A stretch of 39,546 nt of DNA from an uncultured Lachnobacterium sp. GTDB lineage: Bacteria > Bacillota > Clostridia > Lachnospirales > Lachnospiraceae. Shown here one piece after another: positions 16,677 through 24,236 of the stretch. Position 1 is the stretch's first letter. The number at the start of each line of letters is the position of its first letter. The stretch spans positions 1-39,546 of the forward strand of contig URSS01000025.1 in the NCBI GenBank assembly GCA_900550545.1, written 5' to 3'. Under the pieces are notes generated by a model that saw nothing but the letters and a program-made list of their open reading frames with translations, made no database searches and was not told the origin of the DNA. A program made the translations under genes and the position numbers.

Positions 16677-17328
16677 TAAGTTTAAGGTTTCGGCTGTAGT
16701 AGTAGTACTTGTTTTGGGCGTTTCTATTGGAGGAACAATTGCGTGGCTTCATAGATCTACAGATACAGTACGGAATTCATTTGATCCAGGTTTAGTAAAT
16801 GTTACAATTGATGAAAATTTCGAACCAGGTGACGTGCGTAACAAAACTGTAGTAAAACAGGTGCGTATAAAAAACAGCAGGCAGGACAGCAAAGGAAATG
16901 GAAACCTCAATGTTGTGCCGGCTTATATTCGCGTACAGCTTGTACCAACCTGGGTGAAAGATGCGGATAATGAAACCACAGGAAAAAAAGAACAGGTTGT
17001 ATTACCGGTAGATGCTGCCGCATTGATTGATTATCAGTTGAATTTAAAAAGTAGCAGTAAGAATGATCCGTCCAAATCAAATGATGTGGATGGAGACTGG
17101 GTACAGGGAGATGATGGATATTATTATTTCACAAAACCTGTAAATCCGGATAAATATACGGATTATTTATTGGAGACTGTCTCAGGAAAATCCGGTGTTA
17201 CGTTCCCTCAGGAGGGGTATCTTGAATTGAATGTACTGGTGGATGCTATTCAGGCAACGAATACAAAGGCTGCAAATGATGCGTGGGGAAACCCTACCAC
17301 AGATCAGGGAAAAACAAATATTTATTAA
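16657..17328 (+). CDS. SipW-dependent (TasA/camelysin-like) secreted protein 1
   Basis: The 223-residue protein has a SipW-type signal region: a basic start, then VSAVVVVLVLGVSIGGTIAW and a STDTVRNSFDPG segment matching the TasA-type pattern after the cleavage region. The mature part is beta-rich (EPGDVRNKTVVKQVRIKNS, AYIRVQLVPTWV). A Gly/Asp/Tyr stretch (GDWVQGDDGYYYFTKPVN) follows. Near the C-terminus is NPTTD (17290-17304), which resembles the NPxTx pentad used by class B sortases but lacks the following hydrophobic tail. GAGGAG precedes the ATG at 16657, and the gene overlaps sipW, so they are co-translated. Role inferred: fibre or matrix subunit, or a fibre accessory. Confidence 0.8.
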   Translation: MKVLKSNKFKVSAVVVVLVLGVSIGGTIAWLHRSTDTVRNSFDPGLVNVTIDENFEPGDVRNKTVVKQVRIKNSRQDSKGNGNLNVVPAYIRVQLVPTWVKDADNETTGKKEQVVLPVDAAALIDYQLNLKSSSKNDPSKSNDVDGDWVQGDDGYYYFTKPVNPDKYTDYLLETVSGKSGVTFPQEGYLELNVLVDAIQATNTKAANDAWGNPTTDQGKTNIY

Positions 17329-17358
17329 AACAAATATTTTATATGAAAAATGCTTCCA

Positions 17359-17391
17359 TGTGACCATTATGTGACCTAAGGTAATTATACT
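17359..17391 (+). promoter_or_regulatory. Second putative SARP operator and activator-dependent promoter
   Basis: TGTGACC (17359-17365), 4 nt, TGTGACC (17370-17376), 9 nt, TATACT (17386-17391). Repeat sequence, 11 bp periodicity and distance to the -10 box are identical to the adhesin promoter at 11619-11651, and again no -35 box is present. Predicted start near 17398. Confidence 0.75.
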
Positions 17392-17401
17392 TACGATATA
17401 A

Positions 17402-17426
17402 GCTTTAATTGTGTACAGATTAAAGC
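17402..17426 (+). other. 5'-terminal mRNA hairpin of the TasA-like gene 2 transcript
   Basis: GCTTTAAT (17402-17409) pairs perfectly with ATTAAAGC (17419-17426). It would begin about 4 nt from the predicted transcription start. A hairpin at the 5' end often protects abundant mRNAs from decay, a plausible role here. Confidence 0.6.
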
Positions 17427-17464
17427 AAAGGAAATGTTAAATTTTATATTAAGGAGAATGAAAA

Positions 17465-18268
17465 ATGAATAAGAAGAAAATTGCACTTACAGCTTGCGCA
17501 ACAGCATTAGTAGGAACACTTGCAGTTGGTGGAACACTCGCTTACTTCACAGCTCAGACAAATACAGTAGAGAACGTGTTTACCGGAAACAATAAGGATC
17601 TTAAAGGCATCATCGACGAGCGTTTTGATAATACAACTGCTGAAAGCTATACACCAGGCGACGTAATCTACAAAGAGCCATGGCTTGAGAATAAGACAGA
17701 TTCTATTAATGCATGGGTAGCTGTTAAAGTTGATATTGATGCAGAAGGCAACACAGTAAGCTATGATGATTTTGCTAAAACATATGCAACAATTCAGACA
17801 AAGACAGCAAATGGACAGTTTATTGATGGATTTAACACAACTGATTTTACAGAAGTGACTGTTCCAGGCGCAAATTACAAATTCTTTGTATACAATACCG
17901 TTGTGAACGCTGGCGAAAAGACAAAGAATATTTTTGATCAGGTTACTGTAAATGCACAGATTAAGAAAGTTTTCAATTCAGAAACAGCTGAGAAGACTGT
18001 ATGGAAAGAAGTTACTAAGGCTGATTATGACAGCTCATCTGCAACAAAGAAAGAAATTTCTGGAAAGTATTATGTACAGGAGTCTGTAACATCTTCTACA
18101 TATGATTCGGAAGCTAACTACTTTGTAGATAAAGAAGGAAAACTTGAAAATGTAAATATCTCAAGACTGCCGAAGTTCAATGTAAATGTAACTGGTTACA
18201 TGGTTCAGGCAGATAATGTAGAAAAAGATGAGGCTGTTAAGGAGTTAACTGCATTAGTTCAGAAGTAA
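17465..18268 (+). CDS. SipW-dependent (TasA-like) secreted protein 2
   Basis: The 267-residue product begins with a clear SipW-type signal: MNKKK, then a hydrophobic run ending VGGTLAYFTAQTNTVENVFTG. The mature region contains TPGDVIYKEPWLENKT and NAWVAVKVDIDAEG, sharing the strand pattern of the neighbouring TasA-like proteins, with about 40 extra residues near the C-terminus. AAGGAG gives a strong ribosome site, and codon choice resembles highly expressed genes such as gapA. It is first behind the second heptamer-repeat promoter, so it is likely an abundant, regulated structural subunit. After the stop, AAGTAATT and AATTACTT form a weak AT-only hairpin before the next gene, which could set a ratio between the two products. 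Confidence 0.85.
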   Translation: MNKKKIALTACATALVGTLAVGGTLAYFTAQTNTVENVFTGNNKDLKGIIDERFDNTTAESYTPGDVIYKEPWLENKTDSINAWVAVKVDIDAEGNTVSYDDFAKTYATIQTKTANGQFIDGFNTTDFTEVTVPGANYKFFVYNTVVNAGEKTKNIFDQVTVNAQIKKVFNSETAEKTVWKEVTKADYDSSSATKKEISGKYYVQESVTSSTYDSEANYFVDKEGKLENVNISRLPKFNVNVTGYMVQADNVEKDEAVKELTALVQK

Positions 18269-18305
18269 TTAAAAGTAAATTACTTTATTTCACGGAGTTT
18301 AGAGT

Positions 18306-18878
18306 ATGAAACGTAAAATAATGCTTGGCATCGCATCGATTGCTATGGTTCTTACTATAGCAATCGGTGGTACGTTAGCCTATTTCACAGACACAGATAG
18401 TGCCGCTAATGTGATTACGATGGGAAAAGTGGATATTAGTTTGGTCGAGAAGACGGATGCTACTGGAGAGAAGGAGTATACCGATGGATTGACCTACAGT
18501 GATGTGCAGCCAGGTCAGGTCCTTAGCAAGAAACCAATTGTTAAGATGACCTCTAATTCACAGCCAGCATATATCAGAGTACGTATTAATATGTCAAGTG
18601 CGGATGCAGAACTTTCCAGACACCTTTCGGAAATCGGGTTAGATACTACCGGGTGGATATATGTAAATGGATATTATTATTATCCATATATTGTACAGCC
18701 TGGAGCGAATACCACGGTGTTTACAAAAGTCAGCATTCCAAAAGACTGGGGAAATATGCTTGTCAATAAATCTTTCAGTATTAAGATTACTGCTGAGGCA
18801 GTGCAGGCATCTTATTTTTCACCGGACTTTAATTCAAAAACTGATCCATGGCATGGAGTCATGATTGGCAAATATTAA
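18306..18878 (+). CDS. SipW-dependent (TasA/CalY-like) secreted protein 3
   Basis: The 190-residue length matches the compact TasA/CalY (camelysin) core. The start MKRKIMLGIASIAM leads to IGGTLAYFTDTDSAANVIT, the canonical SipW-dependent signal with the D-T-D-S-A-x-N segment. Then come MGKVDISLVE, DVQPGQVLSKKPIVKMTSN and AYIRVRINM. Homologues polymerise into extracellular fibres or act as minor fibre subunits. It lies 37 nt after TasA-like gene 2 and is followed by a terminator, so these two genes form a short unit. ACGGAG serves as ribosome site. Confidence 0.87.
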   Translation: MKRKIMLGIASIAMVLTIAIGGTLAYFTDTDSAANVITMGKVDISLVEKTDATGEKEYTDGLTYSDVQPGQVLSKKPIVKMTSNSQPAYIRVRINMSSADAELSRHLSEIGLDTTGWIYVNGYYYYPYIVQPGANTTVFTKVSIPKDWGNMLVNKSFSIKITAEAVQASYFSPDFNSKTDPWHGVMIGKY

Positions 18879-18886
18879 GATTATCA

Positions 18887-18915
18887 GACAGGTTCTATCG
18901 AGCCTGTCTTTTCTT
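18887..18915 (+). terminator. Terminator after TasA-like gene 3
   Basis: GACAGG (18887-18892) pairs with CCTGTC (18903-18908), with a partial inner stem (TC/GA) and a following TTTTCTT. Confidence 0.8.
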
Positions 18916-18975
18916 ATCTTATCTCTTAAATTAAAGCACTCATGTTTCGAAATGTGGTATTCCATTTACTTTATA

Positions 18976-19004
18976 TTGTGAAATAAAAAGAAAACGAGTA
19001 TACT
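18976..19004 (+). promoter_or_regulatory. Sigma-A-type promoter of the SipW-sortase fusion gene
   Basis: TTGTGA (18976-18981) and TATACT (18999-19004) are 17 nt apart. Unlike the other two promoters of the locus it has a recognisable -35 and no TGTGAC repeats. Confidence 0.65.
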
Positions 19005-19031
19005 AAAAAGAACAGAAGTATGGGAGGCATT

Positions 19032-20297
19032 ATGAAGCAATTTTTTCATATATCAGGATCCATATTATTGATTATATTGATCTTAATTTGTATTCCGTTT
19101 ACAGTACCGAAGGCTTTTGGCTTATCCATTTATGAAGTGATTACAGACAGCATGACGCCGGAGTATCCTGTTGGAAGTGTCATATATGTGGAAAAGATAC
19201 AGCCGGAGAAGGTGAAAGTGGATGATGTGATCACTTTTTCGATTGGTACAGACACTTCGCAGGTGATGACACATCGGGTGGTGGCGATTGATAGCGAAAA
19301 TCACACATTTACCACAAAAGGTGATGCAAATAAAGATGTGGATGTAAGTCCTGTGGCATTTCAAAGACTACTAGGAAAACCTATGTATTGTATTAAACAT
19401 ATGGGATTTCTTGTTCAATTATTTGAATCGAGTGAAGGACGCGTGTTTCTTGGTGTTTTGCTGGTTCTGGTCTTTGTCTTATGGTTTGCAGGAGATCATA
19501 TAGACTCTGAAGTAAATGAATCTGCAGATATGAATAAAAAGGATAGGAAAAAGAGGAACGGTCGTGTAGTCTGGAAACTTGTGATGCTGATGGGGGCAGC
19601 GATGGTTCTGATTGCAGGATGGAATATATATCGGATTTCAAAAGATTATAGTGATTCGAATGCTTTATACAGTAAGTTATCTGATACATATGTTGCGACA
19701 GAGAAGGAAAAAAAGGAAGATAAATGGTATGAAGCTGCGCAGGTGAATCTTCAGGAGCTGAAAAAACAGAATGGAGATGTAACAGGTTGGCTTTATTTTG
19801 AAAATGAGGATATCAGCTATCCGATTATGTATTCGGGAGATGATACAACCTATTTGCATACGGCATTGGATGGAAGTTATGCTTCGGCAGGATCCATTTT
19901 CATGGAAGAAAATAATCATCCGGATTTTCAGGACAGCCATACGATTATTTATGGACATAATATGCGGAATTTAAGTATGTTTGGAAAATTACGCTACTAT
20001 AAACAAAAAGAGTACTATGACAATCATGCATATTTTCAGATATTTACAGATAAAGGAATTTATCGTTATCAGATTTTTGCTTATGCGGATGTACCGGCGG
20101 ATAGTTTTGTATATCAGGTGCCATATGGGGCGGATGATTCTTTTACATCATGTATTCAACAGCTGAAAAAGCAATCGTATTATGATACAGGCGTTGATGT
20201 TACGCAGAAAGATAAGGTAGTCACTTTGTCGACCTGTTCTACGACCGGAAAGCGTTTTATTGTAAATGCAGTCAGGGTGGATGAATATTTATATTGA
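19032..20297 (+). CDS. SipW-type signal peptidase fused to class B sortase
   Basis: This 421-residue protein joins two extracytoplasmic enzymes. Residues 1-155 are a SipW-type peptidase: membrane helix about 9-25, Ser nucleophile S40 (TDSMTPEYP), His base H81 (MTHRVV), KGDAN at 96-100, second helix about 137-154. A basic cytoplasmic loop (NKKDRKKRNGR) and a third helix (about 179-199) lead to a sortase domain (about 230-421) with H309 (YGHN), C402 (TLSTCS) and R408. All catalytic residues of both modules are present, so both may be active. Predicted topology puts both catalytic domains outside. The ATG at 19032 follows GGGAGG; an ATG at 19020 lies upstream of that site. Inferred role: cleave SipW-type signals and then attach or cross-link the products. 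No classic sorting signal is found on its neighbours. Confidence 0.9.
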   Translation: MKQFFHISGSILLIILILICIPFTVPKAFGLSIYEVITDSMTPEYPVGSVIYVEKIQPEKVKVDDVITFSIGTDTSQVMTHRVVAIDSENHTFTTKGDANKDVDVSPVAFQRLLGKPMYCIKHMGFLVQLFESSEGRVFLGVLLVLVFVLWFAGDHIDSEVNESADMNKKDRKKRNGRVVWKLVMLMGAAMVLIAGWNIYRISKDYSDSNALYSKLSDTYVATEKEKKEDKWYEAAQVNLQELKKQNGDVTGWLYFENEDISYPIMYSGDDTTYLHTALDGSYASAGSIFMEENNHPDFQDSHTIIYGHNMRNLSMFGKLRYYKQKEYYDNHAYFQIFTDKGIYRYQIFAYADVPADSFVYQVPYGADDSFTSCIQQLKKQSYYDTGVDVTQKDKVVTLSTCSTTGKRFIVNAVRVDEYLY

Positions 20298-20392
20298 TAA
20301 CAAAGATTGGAATACAATAAATGACAGAAAAGAGTACATAAGTTATTTCTTGATTTAATGAATATTATATAACTCAAAGGAGCAGACTAAGG

Positions 20393-20854
20393 ATGAAAAA
20401 GGAAGAGCAATTATTAAATGACCTTACAGAATTGATTAAGGAAACACAGAAAAATAAAGTGGACTGGAAAGTGAATTGTCAGACGACGGAATATAATGAT
20501 TTGCAGGAAAAGCCGGTTCATGAAGAAGATGGCGAGCGTTGGATTGTAGATGAGTGTTTTGTTTCCTATGAATGCACACATAAAGGAACAGATTTTTTAT
20601 TGATCACATACGAACAGATTTTTACCTGCGGTCAAAAGAAGAAGAGTTGCAATTTATTATTTATGCCACCGATGGGAATTCGTTTTTATGATGTAGACAC
20701 CTTAGCACCGTATGCAGTAAAAGCAGACCAGATGCTTACATATGAAGCACATATGCTTTGGCTTACCATATTGGAAAAGTGTAAAGATAAATCAGAACGG
20801 ATTAAACTGGATGTTTCTCCACGTAAATTAGTATTAGAGCAGGGAGCAATATGA
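20393..20854 (+). CDS. Hypothetical cytosolic protein, 153 residues
   Basis: I do not recognise the family. The product has no signal peptide or membrane segment. It is acidic at the start (MKKEEQLLNDLTELIKE), has a central beta-rich stretch (RWIVDECFVSYECTHKGTDFLLITYEQIF), a CGQKKKSC pair of cysteines and a helical end (EAHMLWLTILEKCKDK). AAAGGAG precedes the ATG. Its TGA stop overlaps the ATG of the short-chain dehydrogenase gene (ATGA), so the two are translationally coupled and may work together. It follows the sortase fusion by 95 nt with no clear terminator between, so it may also be a distal part of that transcript. Confidence 0.75.
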   Translation: MKKEEQLLNDLTELIKETQKNKVDWKVNCQTTEYNDLQEKPVHEEDGERWIVDECFVSYECTHKGTDFLLITYEQIFTCGQKKKSCNLLFMPPMGIRFYDVDTLAPYAVKADQMLTYEAHMLWLTILEKCKDKSERIKLDVSPRKLVLEQGAI

Positions 20855-21636
20855 GAAAATTAAAAAGTGTATACGCATTGATCACAGGAGCAAGTTCCGG
20901 TATTGGCGAGGCCTTTGCCGAACAATTGAGTAAAGAAGGCTATCCGGTTATTCTTGTTGCAAGAAGAAAGGAACGTTTACAGCAGACAGCAGATAAAATT
21001 GAAAAACAGGGTGGGAAAGCAATCGTTATCACAGCGGATCTGGCAAAAAAAGAAGAATGTTTTGGAATCATACAGCAATTGGAAGATAAAAAGATAGGCG
21101 TGTTTATTAACAATGCAGGATTCGGAGATTGTGGGATGTTTCTTTCGGGTGATTTGGAGAAAGAAACGAACATGATTGATGTCAACATAAAAGCCATGCA
21201 TATATTGTGCAAATTAGTTTTACAGAAAATGCACAAACAGGACGGTGGGTATATCTTAAATGTTGCATCGTCTGCGGGACTGATTCCGGCAGGTCCATAT
21301 ATGGCAACGTATTATGCTACAAAAGCTTATGTTGTGAGCCTTACACGGGCAATTGCCCAGGAATTGCAGGATGAAGGAAGCAATATCTACATTGGTGCTT
21401 TGTGTCCGGGGCCGGTCAATACGGAATTTAATTCGGTAGCGAATGTAGAATTTGCTTTGCGTGGAATTAGTCCGTCTTATTGTGTAAAATATGCAATCAG
21501 ACAGATGAAAAAACGAAAAGTGCTTATTGTTCCGACAATGACAATTAAGGCGGCGACCTTTTTTGGAAGATTTATTCCGCAGAGCCTTTATATAAAAATA
21601 GCAGGACATCAGCAAAAAAAGAAATTTAAGGGTTGA
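20851..21636 (+). CDS. Short-chain dehydrogenase/reductase (NAD(P)-dependent)
   Basis: The 261-residue length is typical of classical SDRs. Visible motifs are the cofactor loop TGASSGIG (about residues 13-20), NNAG (about 87-90), the catalytic Ser region NVASSAGL and the YxxxK pair in YYATKAY. ARRKER after the second strand supports NADP(H) preference. Relatives are often annotated as DltE or YqjQ-like reductases of unknown substrate, and no substrate can be assigned here. The last codons overlap the -35 box of the trp operon promoter. Confidence 0.9.
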   Translation: MRKLKSVYALITGASSGIGEAFAEQLSKEGYPVILVARRKERLQQTADKIEKQGGKAIVITADLAKKEECFGIIQQLEDKKIGVFINNAGFGDCGMFLSGDLEKETNMIDVNIKAMHILCKLVLQKMHKQDGGYILNVASSAGLIPAGPYMATYYATKAYVVSLTRAIAQELQDEGSNIYIGALCPGPVNTEFNSVANVEFALRGISPSYCVKYAIRQMKKRKVLIVPTMTIKAATFFGRFIPQSLYIKIAGHQQKKKFKG

Positions 21637-21661
21637 CATGGACACTTTAATGATTTAAACT
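21633..21661 (+). promoter_or_regulatory. trp operon promoter
   Basis: A perfect TTGACA (21633-21638) and TAAACT (21656-21661) are 17 nt apart. The -35 box overlaps the TGA stop of the upstream dehydrogenase gene. Transcription would begin near 21668 and run into the T-box leader. Confidence 0.8.
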
Positions 21662-21689
21662 GATATCAAGTTAATAAGAAATGAAAATC

Positions 21690-22093
21690 ATTGAGCGAAA
21701 GTAAGTACAGCAGATGATTCTTTACAGAGAGTCAGTGGTTGGTGGAAACTGATAAGATAGTTTGTCTTGGAATGGATTCGTTAGATGCGAAGTGAATGAG
21801 AAAGTATGAATTTCCCGAGTAGCAGAGCCGTTTCTCCACGTTACAGGAGTGAGGATATCGAAGCAATCATGCTTCTGTATCATAGAGGTTGCGTAATTGG
21901 TGGCAGATATTTCCGATGCGGAAGTACCTGCTTTTTTTAATACAAATGTAATGAATCCTAGAATATTACAGGATAGTTACAAGCCTTTTGATTGATTAAC
22001 GAATAGAAAAGGCTGAAGAAGAATGCAACGAACAAGGGTGGCACCACGATGATTCGTCCCTGATGTAGTTATAAGACTGCATCAGGGATTTTT
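21690..22093 (+). promoter_or_regulatory. T-box riboswitch leader of the trp operon
   Basis: This 400-nt gene-free stretch holds a T-box. Stem I shows AGAGAG (21726-21731) and the distal loop GGTTGGTG (21737-21744) closed by TCAGT/ACTGA. A candidate tryptophan specifier TGG lies at 21773-21775, followed by a purine. GAGTAG and the CTCC-ACGTTACA-GGAG stem III are at 21817-21849. The T-box sequence AAGGGTGGCACCACG is at 22034-22048. The terminator stem TCCCTGATG/CATCAGGGA ends in TTTTT (22057-22093). Uncharged tRNA-Trp should pair with the specifier and the T-box bulge and prevent termination, so the operon opens when tryptophan is scarce. The specifier assignment is my alignment by eye and is less certain than the element itself. 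Confidence 0.93.
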
Positions 22094-22136
22094 GTTTGCA
22101 CAGAAAAAGATGTTCTAGGGAAAGGAGCTATAGAAT

Positions 22137-23552
22137 ATGAAAAGAAGATTAAGGGTTTATAAAAAAACAGTCAGCATTGTAAATGAAACTGCGACAGGAA
22201 TGTATGAAAGTCTGGTAGGAGATAAAAAAGGGTTTCTTTTGGAAAGTTATGATAAGAATTATGACCGTTATACATTTTTTGGAAAGGAACCGGAAGAGAT
22301 TATCAGTTCACGGGGAAACGCACTTGTAATTACAAAAAATGATGGAACACAAGAGGTTCGAAATGGAAATCCACTGGAGCGATTAAAGGAATATTACAGT
22401 GAATTTGACATTGTGAAGGACAACGAAGAATTATCTTTTTCCGGTGGATTGGTTGGAAACCTTGGATATGATTTCGTCAGATATGCAGAAGTGCTTCCGG
22501 ATAACAATCCGGACGAGATCGGAATCGAAACGGTACAGATGATGCTAATGACGAAGTTTATTATGGTGGATCATGTGGCAGAGACACTTACCGGAATTAT
22601 TCTTGGGGAAGATACTCCGGAGGGAAAAGAAAAATCATTGGAAGAAGCAGAAGAATTGATTCGGCAGGCACTTGCAAACAAAGGACGTGCGCCAGAGAAG
22701 AATTTCACACATGATGGTGTGATTGTAAATCAATCTGATTCACTGGAACAGTACAGTCAGAAGGTTGAAAAAATCAAAGAGTATATCCGTGAAGGACATA
22801 TCTTCCAGACCGTTCTTTCACAGAGATGGACGATTGAGACAAAGCAGAGTGGATTTGAGCTTTATAAAGAATTGCGTGAACTGAATCCGTCTCCATACTT
22901 GTATTATTTCAATTATGGCGATTTTGAAGTGATTGGAAGTTCGCCGGAGATGATCGTAAAGCAGCAGGGCAATCGTGTATATACCTGTCCAATCGCAGGA
23001 ACAAGAAAAAGAGGAGCGGATGCAGAAGAAGATGCGTTGCTTCGCGATGAACTTCTTCAGGATGAAAAAGAACGGGCAGAACATGTGATGCTTGTGGATC
23101 TTGCAAGAAATGATATGGGACGTATTTCGGAGTTTGGAACTGTAAAAGTAACCCAGTTTATGGAAGTACAAAATTATTCACATGTGATGCACATTGTATC
23201 TATGGTGGAAGGTCGTAAGAAAGGTGAATTTCATCCATTCGATCTCGTATCATCTTTCCTGCCGGCAGGTACACTCAGCGGGGCCCCAAAGATTCGTGCC
23301 ATGGAAATTATTGATGAGCTCGAAAGCGTGCGCAGAGGATTGTACGGAGGAGCAACCGGATATATTGATTTTTCCGGAGATATGGATTTCTGTATTACAA
23401 TCCGTACAATGATAAAAAAAGAAAATCGTGTATATTTACAGGCTGGAGCCGGTATCGTAGCAGATTCTGTTCCAGAAAATGAGTATCAGGAATGCTGCAA
23501 TAAAGTAATGGCACTCGCAAAGACTTTGGTGAATGTGTCAAGTACTTTATGA
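22137..23552 (+). CDS. trpE: Anthranilate synthase component I
   Basis: TrpE makes anthranilate from chorismate with ammonia delivered by TrpG. The 471-residue protein has the tryptophan-binding LLES (within GFLLESYDKNYDRYTFFG), so it is likely feedback-inhibited. The chorismate-binding half contains GSSPEMIVK, CPIAGTRKRGAD, LVDLARNDMGRI and LPAGTLSGAPKIRAMEIIDE. The length is slightly shorter than the common 490-520. AAGGAG precedes the ATG, 44 nt past the T-box terminator. It is the first gene of a seven-gene trp operon. Confidence 0.97.
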   Translation: MKRRLRVYKKTVSIVNETATGMYESLVGDKKGFLLESYDKNYDRYTFFGKEPEEIISSRGNALVITKNDGTQEVRNGNPLERLKEYYSEFDIVKDNEELSFSGGLVGNLGYDFVRYAEVLPDNNPDEIGIETVQMMLMTKFIMVDHVAETLTGIILGEDTPEGKEKSLEEAEELIRQALANKGRAPEKNFTHDGVIVNQSDSLEQYSQKVEKIKEYIREGHIFQTVLSQRWTIETKQSGFELYKELRELNPSPYLYYFNYGDFEVIGSSPEMIVKQQGNRVYTCPIAGTRKRGADAEEDALLRDELLQDEKERAEHVMLVDLARNDMGRISEFGTVKVTQFMEVQNYSHVMHIVSMVEGRKKGEFHPFDLVSSFLPAGTLSGAPKIRAMEIIDELESVRRGLYGGATGYIDFSGDMDFCITIRTMIKKENRVYLQAGAGIVADSVPENEYQECCNKVMALAKTLVNVSSTL

Positions 23553-23567
23553 GAACTTGACATATAG

Positions 23568-23608
23568 CATCAGTCCATTTGCTGAAAGCAATTTTGCAGG
23601 GGCTGATG
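23568..23608 (+). promoter_or_regulatory. Structured leader hairpin, copy 2 (before trpG)
   Basis: CATCAGTCC (23568-23576) pairs with GGGCTGATG (23600-23608). TTTGC (23578-23582) and GCAA (23588-23591) pair around the same TGAAA loop as in copy 1. It lies inside the trp operon between trpE and trpG and ends 9 nt before the GGAGG of trpG, the same spacing as at yqhQ. There is no T run, so it is not a terminator. Confidence 0.7.
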
Positions 23609-23629
23609 TTTAATAGAGGAGGAAAACTT

Positions 23630-24199
23630 ATGATTTTACTGATTGATAACTATGATTCATTTACATACAACTTATATCAGTATGTAGGAATATTTAACCC
23701 GGATATCAAGGTTGTGAGAAATGATAAAATCACGATTGAAGAAATAGAAAAAATGGATGTAGACCGTATTATTCTTTCTCCCGGACCGAAAAGTCCCAAA
23801 GAAGCAGGTGTCTGTATGGACGTTGTAAAACATTTCACAGGGAAGAAACCGATTCTGGGTATCTGTCTGGGACATCAATGCATCGGTGAAGCACTTGGAG
23901 GAACCGTATCGTATGCCAAAGCACTGTTCCATGGAAAACAGTCGTCTATTGCGCATGATGGAACAAGCGTATTTACCGGAATTGATTCTCCAATCAAAGT
24001 GGCACGTTACCATTCACTTGCGGTGCAGGAGACGGATCTTCCGGAATGCCTGCGGGTACTTGCAAGAACAGAGGACGGAGAAATTATGGCGATGCGCCAT
24101 AAGGAATATCCGGTGGTCGGATTGCAGTTTCATCCGGAATCCATTTATACAGAGCATGGAAAACGAATTATTGAAAATTTTGTAAATGATACCATTTAA
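23630..24199 (+). CDS. trpG: Anthranilate synthase component II (glutamine amidotransferase)
   Basis: TrpG hydrolyses glutamine and passes ammonia to TrpE. The 189-residue class I amidotransferase has DNYDSFTYNL at the start, the oxyanion SPGPKSP, nucleophile C79 in GICLGHQCIGE, and the His/Glu of the triad in LQFHPES. The ATG at 23630 follows GAGGAGG; the longer reading from 23579 would translate through the hairpin element and is rejected. It stands alone rather than fused to trpD. It might also serve p-aminobenzoate synthesis, which would fit a separate translational control element upstream; that is speculation. Confidence 0.96.
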   Translation: MILLIDNYDSFTYNLYQYVGIFNPDIKVVRNDKITIEEIEKMDVDRIILSPGPKSPKEAGVCMDVVKHFTGKKPILGICLGHQCIGEALGGTVSYAKALFHGKQSSIAHDGTSVFTGIDSPIKVARYHSLAVQETDLPECLRVLARTEDGEIMAMRHKEYPVVGLQFHPESIYTEHGKRIIENFVNDTI

Positions 24200-24236
24200 G
24201 TGTTTGCGTTAGCAGACAGCGAGAGGAAAGACAACA

